DNA of 64,000 nucleotides from Pseudomonas muyukensis (GCF_019139535.1 NZ_CP077073.1:3872501-3936500), one strand, 5' to 3'. Positions 8,834 to 17,350 are shown, numbered from the stretch's first letter. Notes: generated by a model from the letters alone, not told the origin. Program-made: numbers and translations.

Positions 8834-9921
8834 GCCCGCGGCCTCGCCGCCAGCACGCTGGCATAGGCCGCGCTCAGGGTGGCCAATGCCCGGGCCGGGG
8901 CAAACTGCTGTTCGAAGCGCTGGCGCAACTGCCCACCCAGTATCGTGCGGCCCTGTCCGCTCAGGGCATCCGCCAGGGCATCGGCCATCGCGCGGGTGTC
9001 GCCGACCGCCGTCAGCCACGGGTACGCCTGCCCGCACACCCAGCGCGCACCGCTGGTCGCCGAGGCCACCAGCGGCCGGCCCCTGGCCGCCAGTTCCAGG
9101 AGCGCGACCGGCGCGCCTTCGAACAGTGAGCTCAGCACGAACACATCGGCACTGGCCGCCACCTCATCGATGCCACCGAAAGGTTCGAAGCCGCCGGCAA
9201 AATCCACCGATGCCTCGATGCCCAGCATCCGCGCCAGGTTTTCCAGGCGCCCACGGTCCTCGCCTTCGCCCCAGAGGCGCAAGCGGGCGCGTGGGCAGCG
9301 CTCAAGCAGCAAGGCGAAGGCCGCCAGCAGGAACTCCAGGCCCTTTTCCGCCGACAAGCGCGAAATGCACCCCACCACCTGCCCCGGCTCGCGCAGTGCC
9401 GAGACCTTGGCAGGCGCACTGAGCAAAGTGTTGGCCAGTACGCTGACGCGGCCACGGTAGGCGTAGTGTTCGTGAGCGTGAATGGCTGCATCGGGGTTGA
9501 GCACCAACAGCCCGTCGAGCTCATGCAAGCGTTGTTGCAACGTGTTTGGCAGCCACCAGCAGCGGGGGCTGAGGTCGGTAGGCTCCCAACCGATGACCGG
9601 CACCACCGTGCGCTGGTCCAGCCATGCCAGGCAATGGGCTTCGATGGGCATGAACTGGATCAGGTCGGCGGAGCGTGCCGCCAGCAGGCATGCCAGGGCG
9701 TCGGCCATGGCCGCCGGGCTGCCATGCGCATCCTGAACCAGGCTCAGGCCCTCGACCTGCAACAGTGCCCGCCATGCCGGGTGCACTTCAGGCCCGGTGA
9801 GCAAGCGCAGCCCGTGACCAGCGCCAACCACCAGCCGGGCAAAGGTCACGGCCGCATATTCACTGCCGCCCAAGCTGGCCAGCGAAGGCACCACCCAGAT
9901 CAGCTCCAGCGCAGGCTTCAT
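8830..9921 (-). CDS. Family 4 glycosyltransferase (GT-B fold)
   Basis: The 363-residue protein begins LIWVVPSLASLGGSEYAA, the N-terminal Rossmann start with the acceptor-side GGSE loop of GT4 enzymes. It carries GCISRLSAEKGLEFLL near residue 196 and the C-terminal EX7E region SLFEGAPVALLELAARG near 275. GT4 enzymes are retaining transferases using NDP-sugars; NeoM and BtrM, which attach GlcNAc to 2-deoxystreptamine, are members. Both flanking overlaps are ATGA. With the deacetylase immediately downstream it is the best candidate for making the aminosugar-cyclitol bond. The sugar donor could be UDP-GlcNAc, UDP-ManNAc or GDP/ADP-heptose. Confidence 0.85.
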   Translation of the reverse strand: MKPALELIWVVPSLASLGGSEYAAVTFARLVVGAGHGLRLLTGPEVHPAWRALLQVEGLSLVQDAHGSPAAMADALACLLAARSADLIQFMPIEAHCLAWLDQRTVVPVIGWEPTDLSPRCWWLPNTLQQRLHELDGLLVLNPDAAIHAHEHYAYRGRVSVLANTLLSAPAKVSALREPGQVVGCISRLSAEKGLEFLLAAFALLLERCPRARLRLWGEGEDRGRLENLARMLGIEASVDFAGGFEPFGGIDEVAASADVFVLSSLFEGAPVALLELAARGRPLVASATSGARWVCGQAYPWLTAVGDTRAMADALADALSGQGRTILGGQLRQRFEQQFAPARALATLSAAYASVLAARPRA

Positions 9922-10739
9922 GAGCGTATCAACTGGAAGAACCCGCCCTGCTCACCCGGCACGCCAGCAAGCTCGCGCCCGCAGCTGCACTCGACCGCGA
10001 AGCCCGCCCGTTGCGCGGCGTCGAGCAGTTCGGCATTGCTGTGGTTGCGCTGGCGGATGGTCTTCCAGTCGCGCCGCGCTTCGTGCCCATGGATATCGAT
10101 GAAACTGTACAGCTGGTGGCTGACCAGCCAGCGGCTTTCGGGGTCGTATTCCTCCCACCCCATCATCGCCACATGCAGTTGCCCCTGTTCGCCGGCGATG
10201 CCACCCGCCAGGCCATGGCTCTGCAGGGGCTTGGGGAATGGCGCCGCGGCCGCGGCCAGGCGGGCCGCCGAGCGTTCGCGCATATCGGTCAGCAACTGGC
10301 CGCCGGGGCGCAGCGCGGCATGGGCGATGGCCATGAAGCGCCGCAACTGGTCGAGGTCGAAATGGGTCACGAAATCATCGGCGGCCACCAGGGTATCGAA
10401 GGTCGACCGCAGGGGTTCGTCGAGCACACTGCCGTGGGCCCAGCTCAAGCGTGCCCGCAGCTCGGGCGCAAGGCCTTCCGCCTTGGCAGCCAGGTAGCCC
10501 AGCATCGCCTCGCTGATGTCCACCCCGTGCACCCGGTGGCCATCCTCCAGCAACGGCAGGGCCAGGCGCCCGGTGCCGCAGCCGATGTCCAGCACCTGGC
10601 GCGCAGGCCCGCGCAGTTGCTCGCGGTACCAGGCGATGGTGTTGGCGGAGTCGGCGTCCCCGGCGCTGGCATCGAACAAGGCCGGGTCGTAGAAGTTCGC
10701 CAGCCAGGGCGGGTCGAGGGTCATGTCGCGAAGGTTCAT
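9918..10739 (-). CDS. SAM-dependent class I methyltransferase
   Basis: The 273-residue protein has a canonical motif I (VLDIGCGTGRLALPL near residue 50) and the motif II aspartate in VHGVDIS. Motif IV is FDTLVAADDFVTHF, and a post-I loop LRPGGQLLTDM follows. The ATG overlaps the upstream radical SAM stop by 4 nt; earlier in-frame starts lie inside that gene. No integral membrane part is visible. It probably N- or O-methylates the cyclitol or a sugar of the product, as occurs in hygromycin, fortimicin and apramycin families. The acceptor atom cannot be determined here. Confidence 0.85.
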   Translation of the reverse strand: MNLRDMTLDPPWLANFYDPALFDASAGDADSANTIAWYREQLRGPARQVLDIGCGTGRLALPLLEDGHRVHGVDISEAMLGYLAAKAEGLAPELRARLSWAHGSVLDEPLRSTFDTLVAADDFVTHFDLDQLRRFMAIAHAALRPGGQLLTDMRERSAARLAAAAAPFPKPLQSHGLAGGIAGEQGQLHVAMMGWEEYDPESRWLVSHQLYSFIDIHGHEARRDWKTIRQRNHSNAELLDAAQRAGFAVECSCGRELAGVPGEQGGFFQLIRS

Positions 10740-11794
10740 AGGGTCACCCGGTAGTTGGCCCACTCCGGCTCCAGCCAGTCTTCCAGGTCCATGTAGCGGC
10801 GCTCGTAGCACCAGTTGCAATCGGCGCACTGCTTGATGGCCGGCCCGCCCAGGCGTTGGTGGTGTTCGGCGCGCAACTGGCGCATCTCGGGGCCATTCCA
10901 GAAGGCCGCGAAACCGCCCTGCTGCCAGTCGCCGAAGGTGAACTCGTCGCGGCCGTTGAGGTGGTCGCAAAAACCCAGGCGCCCACGGCTGTTGATGTAG
11001 AGGTATTGCCAGGGATGGATGCAGACCTTGTTCACGGCGTGGGGCTGGATGCTGGCCGCGGACAGCGCCGCCGACAGCTCGAGTTGCAGGTGGTGCCGGC
11101 GCTGCAGCTGGGCGAGCCGCGCCATCACCGTGGCGACCTTTTCGCTGTGGTACTCCAGGCGGTTGGGGTCGTCATCGGGCGCCCACAGCGGTTCGAACTT
11201 GAACCGGCGTACGCCCAGTTCCATACCCAGGGTGACGATGGCTTCCAGTTCGTCGAGGTTGCGCCCGCTGACGGTCACGCACAGGTAGAGTTTTTCCGCC
11301 GGGTCATGCCCGGCCTCGCGCTGGGCCTCGGTGAGCAGGCACAGGTTGCCCAGCACCTGCCGAAGGTCGGCGCCACCACGCAGTTCGCGAAACAGCGGCG
11401 CCGTGGCGGCATCGAACGAAACACCAACGGTGATGCCTTCATGCCCCAGGCGTTGCCACAGCTGCGGTTTGCGCACCACCGCGTTGGTGATCAGCTTGAG
11501 CTTGACCGGATAGCCCAGCGCCACGTCCAGGTAGTCGAGAAAGCCAGGCACGATGGTGCTTTCGCCCCATCCACGCAAGTCGACGAATTCGGCGCTGGGA
11601 AACAACGCGGCTGCCATTTCCTTGAACATCGGCAGCGGCAGGATATTGCCCTTGACCGGGCTGCAACGACACATCGGGCAGACCAGGTTACAGCGGTCCG
11701 TCAACTCGACGTAAATTGCTCGCGGTAGTTCGGCATGGGTCACCGGATCACTGCAGGCACTTTTAAGCTGAATAAACTGAACATTATCAGTCAT
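10736..11794 (-). CDS. Radical SAM/Twitch-SPASM enzyme, BtrN-like cysteine pattern
   Basis: The 352-residue protein has the radical SAM CX3CX2C motif at C35, C39 and C42 (CNLVCPMC) and a C-terminal auxiliary-cluster set C258, C276, C323, C326, with a further C329. The 17-residue gap between C258 and C276 and the closing CX2C are the same as in BtrN, the radical SAM dehydrogenase that oxidises 2-deoxy-scyllo-inosamine. It is about 100 residues longer than BtrN. It is the first gene of the operon, and a dehydrogenation between two transaminations is exactly what the pathway needs. Overall similarity outside the cysteines looks modest, so another SPASM reaction is possible. Confidence 0.82.
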   Translation of the reverse strand: MTDNVQFIQLKSACSDPVTHAELPRAIYVELTDRCNLVCPMCRCSPVKGNILPLPMFKEMAAALFPSAEFVDLRGWGESTIVPGFLDYLDVALGYPVKLKLITNAVVRKPQLWQRLGHEGITVGVSFDAATAPLFRELRGGADLRQVLGNLCLLTEAQREAGHDPAEKLYLCVTVSGRNLDELEAIVTLGMELGVRRFKFEPLWAPDDDPNRLEYHSEKVATVMARLAQLQRRHHLQLELSAALSAASIQPHAVNKVCIHPWQYLYINSRGRLGFCDHLNGRDEFTFGDWQQGGFAAFWNGPEMRQLRAEHHQRLGGPAIKQCADCNWCYERRYMDLEDWLEPEWANYRVTL

Positions 11795-12160
11795 GACCTG
11801 ACGCCCCTACTTCCCTGTTTGTCCGTGGGACCAAGAATTTGACTATTCCCTAGCCTCGACGCCGAATACTTTCTGCCTGCCAGGCGCGCGGTGAAGTTCT
11901 ACGATAGCACTGGATTTCAGCGGCGCAATATTTTTCGAACCCATGAAAAAACCTACTAAAACCCTGCCGACCAACGGCACAAGAAGGGGCTTTAAGCCCT
12001 GCTAAGCTGGGCATTCAGCGCGCCGTCAACGTGCAAACAAACTTCATGATGACTAGTGCTTTTTATATAACTCCAAGACAATAAGCTTATCGCCAAGGCA
12101 GGGAATCCGCCCAAGTAAAAACCGCCTAGGATGGCGCTTGCATTGTGAGCCAGTCGCACA
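11795..12160. promoter_or_regulatory. Divergent intergenic region of the aminocyclitol/heptose cluster
   Basis: These 366 bases separate the leftward ten-gene operon from rightward hddA. The stretch is clearly more AT-rich than the flanking genes (for example TTTTTATATAACTCC near 12060). It must hold both promoters. A weak leftward candidate is TTGCGC-N16-TATCGT around 11905-11935. No convincing sigma-54 site, JUMPstart/ops element or long palindrome was found. Confidence 0.5.
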
Positions 12161-13204
12161 ATGAATCACGCCCCACATACACAGTTGTATATTGGGAGTC
12201 GCTCACCCTTGATTATTACCCGCACGCCTTATCGCATTTCTTTCTTTGGCGGTGGCACGGATTATCCTGCCTGGTACAAAACCCATGGCGGCGCAGTACT
12301 GTCCACCGCCATCGACAAGTATTGCTATATCAGCTGCCGCCACCTGCCACCGTTCTTCGAACATCGGTTCCGCATTGCCTATTCCCGAATCGAGAACGTG
12401 ATGCACCCCCGCGAGATCGAACACCCTGCGGTGCGCGCGGTTTTGCAATACCTGGGCTGCGAGGACGGCCTGGAGATCCACGTCGACAGCGACCTGCCAG
12501 CCCGCTCGGGCATGGGCTCCAGTTCCGCCTTCACCGTCGGCCTGCTGCACGCGCTGAAGGCCCTGCAGGGCCACGCCATCGCCCGTGAAGCACTGGCCAG
12601 GCTGGCCCAGCATGTAGAACAGCAGGTCGTCGGTGAAAGCGTCGGCTCCCAGGACCAGATCGCCGCCGCGGTCGGCGGCTTCAACCGTATCGACTTCCTG
12701 CGCGGCGATGGCGGTTTCACCATCACCCCGGCCGATGTGCCAAGGCCTCGACTCGAGGCGCTGCAAGATCACTTGATGCTGTTCTTCACCGGGTTTTCCA
12801 GGATCGCGGCCAAAGTTGCCCAGTCGAAGATCGACAACCTGGGCAACCGTGTCGCTGAGCTCAACCGCCTCCATGCCATGGTCGACGAGGCACTCGCCAT
12901 CCTCCAGGGCCCGGGCCCCTTGGAGGCCGTTGGTGAGTTGCTGCATTGCAGCTGGCTGCTCAAGAAGAACCTGTCGAACCAGGTCAGCAATCAAGACATC
13001 GATCACCTCTACAGCATTGCCCGGTCGGCGGGCGCCATTGGCGGCAAGCTGCTGGGGGCCGGCGGTGGCGGCTTCATGCTGCTGTTCGTCCAACCCGAGC
13101 GGCAAGCCCAGGTCCGCGAAAGCCTGCGCGACCTTGTCCATGTGCCCTTCCGGTTCGAGCAGTCCGGCAGCCAACTGATGCGCTACCAGCCCAGCGCCCC
13201 CTGA
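12161..13204 (+). CDS. hddA: GHMP kinase, D-glycero-D-manno-heptose 7-phosphate kinase-like
   Basis: The 347-residue protein shows GHMP kinase motifs: ISFFGGGTDYPAW near residue 28, the phosphate-binding PARSGMGSSSAF near 112, and the C-terminal LLGAGGGGFMLLF near 295. The pattern is that of HddA, which makes D-glycero-alpha-D-manno-heptose 1,7-bisphosphate, though related fucose/galactose-type kinases look similar. Transcribed divergently from the aminocyclitol operon and 16 nt before an HddC-like gene, it probably starts an activated-heptose branch. Isomerase GmhA and phosphatase GmhB, needed to complete the route, are not in this window and may be the LPS enzymes encoded elsewhere. Confidence 0.82.
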   Translation: MNHAPHTQLYIGSRSPLIITRTPYRISFFGGGTDYPAWYKTHGGAVLSTAIDKYCYISCRHLPPFFEHRFRIAYSRIENVMHPREIEHPAVRAVLQYLGCEDGLEIHVDSDLPARSGMGSSSAFTVGLLHALKALQGHAIAREALARLAQHVEQQVVGESVGSQDQIAAAVGGFNRIDFLRGDGGFTITPADVPRPRLEALQDHLMLFFTGFSRIAAKVAQSKIDNLGNRVAELNRLHAMVDEALAILQGPGPLEAVGELLHCSWLLKKNLSNQVSNQDIDHLYSIARSAGAIGGKLLGAGGGGFMLLFVQPERQAQVRESLRDLVHVPFRFEQSGSQLMRYQPSAP

Positions 13205-13220
13205 TACAGGAGCGCAAGAC

Positions 13221-13940
13221 ATGTCCATACGTACCGCGGTGGTTCTGGCCGGAGGCCTGGGCACACGCTTGCGCAGCCTGGTCAGCGACGTACCCAAGCC
13301 GATGGCGCCCATCGCCGGCAGGCCGTTTCTGGAGTACCTGTTCGACTACTGGATCGACCAGGGCGTCGAGCGCTTCGTGCTCTCGGTCGGCTATCGCCAC
13401 GAAGCGATCGTCGAGCACTTCGCTGGACGCTACCGGGGTGCCACGCTGCACTATGCGCGGGAGCCGCAGCCCTTGGGCACAGGTGGCGGGTTGCTGATGG
13501 CGCTCGAACACCTGACCCAGGCCGACGAGCACTTCCTGCTGCTCAATGGCGACACCTGGTTCGCCCTGGACCTGGCCAGGTTTGAGCAATTTGCCGAGCA
13601 GCATCACGCAGACTGCTGCCTGGCGCTTCATCGCAATGGGGAACCCCGGCGCTACACGGGCATCACCCTGGATGACAAGGGTCACGTCCTGGGCTTTGCC
13701 CATGCCAGTGCCGATGCGCGGGCATGGATCAATGGCGGGGTCTACTGGATGCGCCGGGCGTGCCTGGAGGCCCTCGCTCATCGCGCCGGGCAGGCGCTGT
13801 CATTGGAGCAACAGTTGCTGCCGCAGTGGCTGGACAGCGGGTTGAATGTACTGGGCTTCGTGGCGTCGGGGCGGTTTATCGACATCGGGGTGCCCCATGA
13901 TTATCAGCGAGCGAGTGCGTTGATCAATGCGCCGCGTTAG
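13221..13940 (+). CDS. hddC: Nucleotidyltransferase, HddC-like heptose 1-phosphate guanylyltransferase
   Basis: The 239-residue GT-A-like nucleotidyltransferase has the signature AVVLAGGLGTRLRSLVSDVPKP at residues 6-27 (GXGTRL plus KP), LGTGGGLLMAL near 80 and NGDTWF near 108. HddC transfers GMP to D-glycero-alpha-D-manno-heptose 1-phosphate; other small glucose-1-phosphate nucleotidyltransferases share these motifs. Pairing with the HddA-like kinase supports heptose. The product would be an NDP-heptose donor for one of the two glycosyltransferases in the divergent operon. The GTP versus ATP preference cannot be read from sequence alone. Confidence 0.8.
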   Translation: MSIRTAVVLAGGLGTRLRSLVSDVPKPMAPIAGRPFLEYLFDYWIDQGVERFVLSVGYRHEAIVEHFAGRYRGATLHYAREPQPLGTGGGLLMALEHLTQADEHFLLLNGDTWFALDLARFEQFAEQHHADCCLALHRNGEPRRYTGITLDDKGHVLGFAHASADARAWINGGVYWMRRACLEALAHRAGQALSLEQQLLPQWLDSGLNVLGFVASGRFIDIGVPHDYQRASALINAPR

Positions 13941-13973
13941 GGGTGCTCGACGAAGGTTTTGCAGTGTTCTTGA

Positions 13974-14003
13974 GATCGAGCGCCGCCCGCGCGGCGCTCG
14001 GTC
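13974..14003. terminator. Bidirectional hairpin between hddC and scoB
   Basis: A perfect 10-bp stem, CGAGCGCCGC (13977-13986) and GCGGCGCTCG (13991-14000), has a 4-base loop and can extend by a few pairs. It lies between convergent genes. No long T tract follows, so termination strength is uncertain. Confidence 0.6.
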
Positions 14004-14042
14004 TTGAGAGCGCTGCAACGCTGTCGACTGGCACCTACACCA

Positions 14043-14699
14043 TCAGAACGTCATTTCCTTGACATCATCCGGCACGATCAGCTTGCCGGCGGTCTTCTCG
14101 ATGATTTCCTCGACACTCACCCCCGGTGCGGTCTCGCGCAGGATGAACGCGCCGTTGTCGATCTCCAGGTACGCCAGGTCGGTCAGCACCTTGCGGATGC
14201 AGCCGGCACCGGTCAGCGGCAGGCTGCAGCGCGGCAGCAACTTGGACTCGCCGTCTTTCGAGGCGTGGGTCATGGTGACGATGATGTTGTCGGCACCGGC
14301 CACCAGGTCCATGGCGCCGCCCATGCCCTTGACCAGCTTGCCGGGGATCATCCACGAGGCGATGTTGCCTTCCACGTCAACCTCGAAAGCACCCAGCACG
14401 GTGAGGTCGACGTGGCCGCCACGGATCATGGCGAAGGATTGCGCCGAGTCGAAGATCGACGCGCCGCGGCGGGCGGTCACGGTCTGCTTGCCGGCGTTGA
14501 TCATGTCGGCGTCGAGGGTGCTTTCGGTGGGGAACTCGCCCATGCCCAGCAGGCCGTTTTCCGACTGCAGCATCACGTCCATGTCGGCAGGCACGTAGTT
14601 GGCCACCAAGGTGGGGATGCCGATCCCCAGGTTGACGTAGTAGCCGTCCTTCAGTTCACGGGCGACGCGTTGCGCCATTTGTTCGCGGGTCAATGCCAT
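14043..14699 (-). CDS. scoB: 3-oxoacid CoA-transferase subunit B
   Basis: The 218-residue beta subunit of a class I CoA-transferase contains LGIGIPTLVANY near residue 24 and the catalytic region SENGLLGMGEFP near 46 with the active-site glutamate, then RGGHVDLTVLGAFEVD near 92. It pairs with subunit A upstream and moves CoA from succinyl-CoA to acetoacetate or a similar 3-oxoacid. The ATG follows an AAGAGA-type site. The intergenic gap to subunit A is 35 nt, so this is a two-gene operon. AtoA and PcaJ are close relatives; the neighbouring regulator does not settle which substrate is physiological. Confidence 0.88.
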   Translation of the reverse strand: MALTREQMAQRVARELKDGYYVNLGIGIPTLVANYVPADMDVMLQSENGLLGMGEFPTESTLDADMINAGKQTVTARRGASIFDSAQSFAMIRGGHVDLTVLGAFEVDVEGNIASWMIPGKLVKGMGGAMDLVAGADNIIVTMTHASKDGESKLLPRCSLPLTGAGCIRKVLTDLAYLEIDNGAFILRETAPGVSVEEIIEKTAGKLIVPDDVKEMTF

Positions 14700-14734
14700 G
14701 GTCAGGATCTCTTTGTTGTTCTTGAGGGCGGCGC

Positions 14735-15433
14735 TCAGGCCTTGACGGTGCGCTTTTCGATGCGCTTCTCGAAGGTGCCGACAATGACCCGGTCGACATA
14801 GATGCCCGGGGTGTGGATCTCGCTGGGCAGCAACACGCCTGGCTCGACGATCTCCTCGACCTCGACCACGGTGATCTTGCCGGCGCTGGCGGCCAGGGGG
14901 TTGAAGTTCTGCGCGGTGTGGCGGTACACCACGTTGCCGTAGTGGTCGGCCTTCCAGCCCTTGACGATGGCGAAGTCGCCGGTGATCGACTCTTCGAGGA
15001 TGTACTTGCGGCCCTTGAACTCGCGCACTTCCTTGCCTTCGGCGACTGGGGTGCCGTAGCCGGTGGCGGTGAAGAAAGCCGGAATGCCGGCGCCGCCGGC
15101 GCGCATCTTCTCGGCCAGGGTGCCTTGGGGGGTAAGCTCGACTTCCAGCTCGCCGCTGAGCAACTGGCGCTCGAACTCGGCGTTTTCGCCCACGTAGGAG
15201 GCGATCATCTTGCGGATCTGCCGGTCCTCGAGCAGCACGCCCAGGCCGAAGCCGTCGACGCCGCAGTTGTTGGAGACCACGGTCAGGCCCTTGACCCCGC
15301 GGCGCTTGATCTCGGCGATGAGGTTCTCGGGGATGCCGCACAGGCCGAAGCCACCGGCCAGCACCGTCATGTCGTCGGTCAGGCCAGCCAGGGCCTGTTC
15401 ATAAGTTGCTACACGCTTGTCCAGTCCGGCCAT
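14735..15433 (-). CDS. scoA: 3-oxoacid CoA-transferase subunit A
   Basis: The 232-residue alpha subunit carries the CoA-transferase pattern [15 protein letters not shown] at residues 25-39 and [14 protein letters not shown] near 55. It forms a heterotetramer with the ScoB product. The start MAGLDKRV is preceded by AAGGCG. The gene is transcribed away from a LysR-type regulator with about 120 bp between them, the usual layout for a LysR-controlled pair. Likely role: acetoacetate or beta-ketoadipate-type acid activation in ketone-body or short-chain acid use. Confidence 0.88.
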   Translation of the reverse strand: MAGLDKRVATYEQALAGLTDDMTVLAGGFGLCGIPENLIAEIKRRGVKGLTVVSNNCGVDGFGLGVLLEDRQIRKMIASYVGENAEFERQLLSGELEVELTPQGTLAEKMRAGGAGIPAFFTATGYGTPVAEGKEVREFKGRKYILEESITGDFAIVKGWKADHYGNVVYRHTAQNFNPLAASAGKITVVEVEEIVEPGVLLPSEIHTPGIYVDRVIVGTFEKRIEKRTVKA

Positions 15434-15553
15434 GCTCAGTCGCCTTTTGTAGTTGTTGGAACCGTACGGTCATCTTCACTGTAGTCGACTGATTTGTTAA
15501 TTTTGTTTTCGTCATCGATTGATAATTTTTTCAAAACAAAGGTCGAGCCTGTC

Positions 15554-16459
15554 ATGAACGTCAAGCAGCTGCGTGCCTTCGTCACCGTGGCCAAGTACCA
15601 GAGTTTCGCCCAGGCCGGCGAGCACCTGCACGTGTCGCAACCGGCCCTGAGCCTGACCATCAAGGCCCTGGAGGACAACCTCGGCGGCGCCCTGCTCACC
15701 CGCACTACCCGCAGCGTCAGCCTGACGCCCGAGGGCGAGGTGCTGCTGCCCCTGGCCCGGCGCCTGCTGGCCGACTGGGACGACACCGAGGAGATGCTGC
15801 GCCAGCGCTTCACCCTGCAACTGGGCCGGGTGTCGGTGGCGGCCATGCCGGCGTTCGCTGGCAACCTGCTGCCGCAATCGCTGAAGGTGTTCCGCCAGCG
15901 TTATCCCAAGGTCAACGTCACCGTGCACGACGTGATCAACGAGCAGGTGCTGGAACTGGTGCGCCATCGCCGCGTCGAACTGGGCATTGGCTTTGAACCC
16001 GAAAGCAGCGAGGCACTGCGGTTCCACCCGTTGTACATGGACCGTTTCGTCGCCGTGGTGCCCGCCGACTCGCCACTGGCGCGCCAGCCGCAGGTGCGCT
16101 GGCAGGAACTGCTGGCCGAGGACTTCATCGCCCTGCAGCGGCCCTCGGCGGTGCGCTTGCTGCTCGAGCAGCACCTGGCCGCCGGCCATGGCAAGCTGGC
16201 GGTGGCCTTCGAGAGCCACCAGCTGGCGACCATCGGCCGCATGGTCGCCAGCGGCCTGGGCGTCAGCGCCGTGCCGGCCCTGTGCATCGAGCAGATGCAG
16301 CAGTTGGGCGCACGCTGCGTGCGGTTGGTCGAGCCCAGCGTCGAGCGGCGCATCGGCGTGATCGCCCTGAGCGATCACAATCTGTCGAAAGCCGCCGAGG
16401 CGCTGCTCGATGTCCTGCTTACCCATACCCACCCACAGGAGGTGATATGCGTTACCTGA
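15554..16459 (+). CDS. LysR-family transcriptional regulator
   Basis: The 301-residue regulator begins MNVKQLRAFVTVAKYQSFAQ with the LysR winged helix-turn-helix (VSQPALSLTIKALEDNLGG, residues about 30-50) and a periplasmic-binding-like effector domain. The start at MNVKQL is chosen because it matches family length; an earlier in-frame ATG adds a 20-residue unrelated tail. It is divergent from scoAB and probably controls that pair. Its last 13 nt overlap the start of the aldo/keto reductase gene, so the two are co-transcribed. Confidence 0.88.
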   Translation: MNVKQLRAFVTVAKYQSFAQAGEHLHVSQPALSLTIKALEDNLGGALLTRTTRSVSLTPEGEVLLPLARRLLADWDDTEEMLRQRFTLQLGRVSVAAMPAFAGNLLPQSLKVFRQRYPKVNVTVHDVINEQVLELVRHRRVELGIGFEPESSEALRFHPLYMDRFVAVVPADSPLARQPQVRWQELLAEDFIALQRPSAVRLLLEQHLAAGHGKLAVAFESHQLATIGRMVASGLGVSAVPALCIEQMQQLGARCVRLVEPSVERRIGVIALSDHNLSKAAEALLDVLLTHTHPQEVICVT

Positions 16460-17268
16460 ATCTGGCGGGCAGCCGCGCTCCGCTCATTGGCCAGGGCACC
16501 TGGTACATGGGCGAGGACCCGGGGCGCCGGGCCGCCGAAGTGGCGGCCCTGCAACAAGGCATCGACCTGGGCCTGACGCTGATCGACACAGCAGAAATGT
16601 ATGCCGAAGGTGGCGCCGAGCAGGTGGTCGGCCAGGCCATCGCCGGGCGCCGCGAGCAGGTGTTGCTGGTCAGCAAGGTCTACCCGCACAACGCCAGCCG
16701 GCGCGGTATGCCGGCCGCCTGCGAGCGCAGCCTGAAACGGCTGGGCACCGACTGCATCGACCTGTACCTGCTGCACTGGCGTGGGCAGTACCCGCTGGAG
16801 GAGACCGTGGAAGCCTTCGAGCGGTTGATCGAGCAAGGCAAGATCCGCCATTGGGGCGTGTCTAACTTCGACCTGGACGACCTGCGCGAGCTGAACAACA
16901 CCGCCTGCGCCAGCAACCAGGTGCTGTACAACCCGGCCGAACGCGGCATCGAGTTCGACCTGCTGCCCTGGAGCCGCGCGCAGCAGTTGCCCACCATGGC
17001 CTACTGCCCGCTGGCCCAGGCCGGGCGCTTGTTGCGCCATCCGCTGCTGGCCCAGATTGGCGAACGCCATGGCGCCACGCCAGCCCAGGTGAGCCTGGCC
17101 TGGGTGACCCGCGGCGAGGGTGTGATCGCGATTCCCAAGGCGGTGAGCCCGGACCACGTGCGCCTGAACGCACAAGCCGCCGAGCTGGTGCTGAGCGAGG
17201 AAGATCTACGGGCCATCGACCAGGCGTTCGCGCCCCCGACCCGCAAGCAGCGCCTGGCGATGGTCTGA
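16447..17268 (+). CDS. Aldo/keto reductase
   Basis: The 273-residue AKR-fold protein contains the catalytic tetrad context: LIDTAEMYAEGG (Asp/Tyr), LVSKVYP (Lys) and LYLLHWRG (His). An LSLAW-type NADPH element and KAVSPDHVRLN sit near the C-terminus. The ATG is preceded by the near-perfect AGGAGGTGAT, located inside the end of the LysR gene. It probably reduces small aldehydes or ketones with NADPH. The specific substrate is unknown. It is the last gene before the mutasome cassette, which is read from the other strand. Confidence 0.88.
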   Translation: MRYLNLAGSRAPLIGQGTWYMGEDPGRRAAEVAALQQGIDLGLTLIDTAEMYAEGGAEQVVGQAIAGRREQVLLVSKVYPHNASRRGMPAACERSLKRLGTDCIDLYLLHWRGQYPLEETVEAFERLIEQGKIRHWGVSNFDLDDLRELNNTACASNQVLYNPAERGIEFDLLPWSRAQQLPTMAYCPLAQAGRLLRHPLLAQIGERHGATPAQVSLAWVTRGEGVIAIPKAVSPDHVRLNAQAAELVLSEEDLRAIDQAFAPPTRKQRLAMV

Positions 17269-17275
17269 GCCCACC

Positions 17276-17302
17276 TGTAGGCGCCAGCCTTGCTGGCGAA
17301 CC
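17276..17302. repeat. REP-type palindrome half
   Basis: CGCCAGC-CTT-GCTGGCG at 17282-17298 forms a 7-bp stem, flanked by GTAGG and AACCA. The same block opens the tandem repeats at 45879-46244. It lies between convergent genes. Confidence 0.6.
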
Positions 17303-17350
17303 AAGCGCTGTGGTGGCTGGGCCTTCGTCTCAGGTTTTTTCGTGCAGGGC

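Noticed and set aside
11795..12160. JUMPstart/ops antitermination element before the polysaccharide-like genes
   Set aside because: No GGCGGTAGCGTG-like core was found; GGATGGCGCTTG near 12130 is too different.
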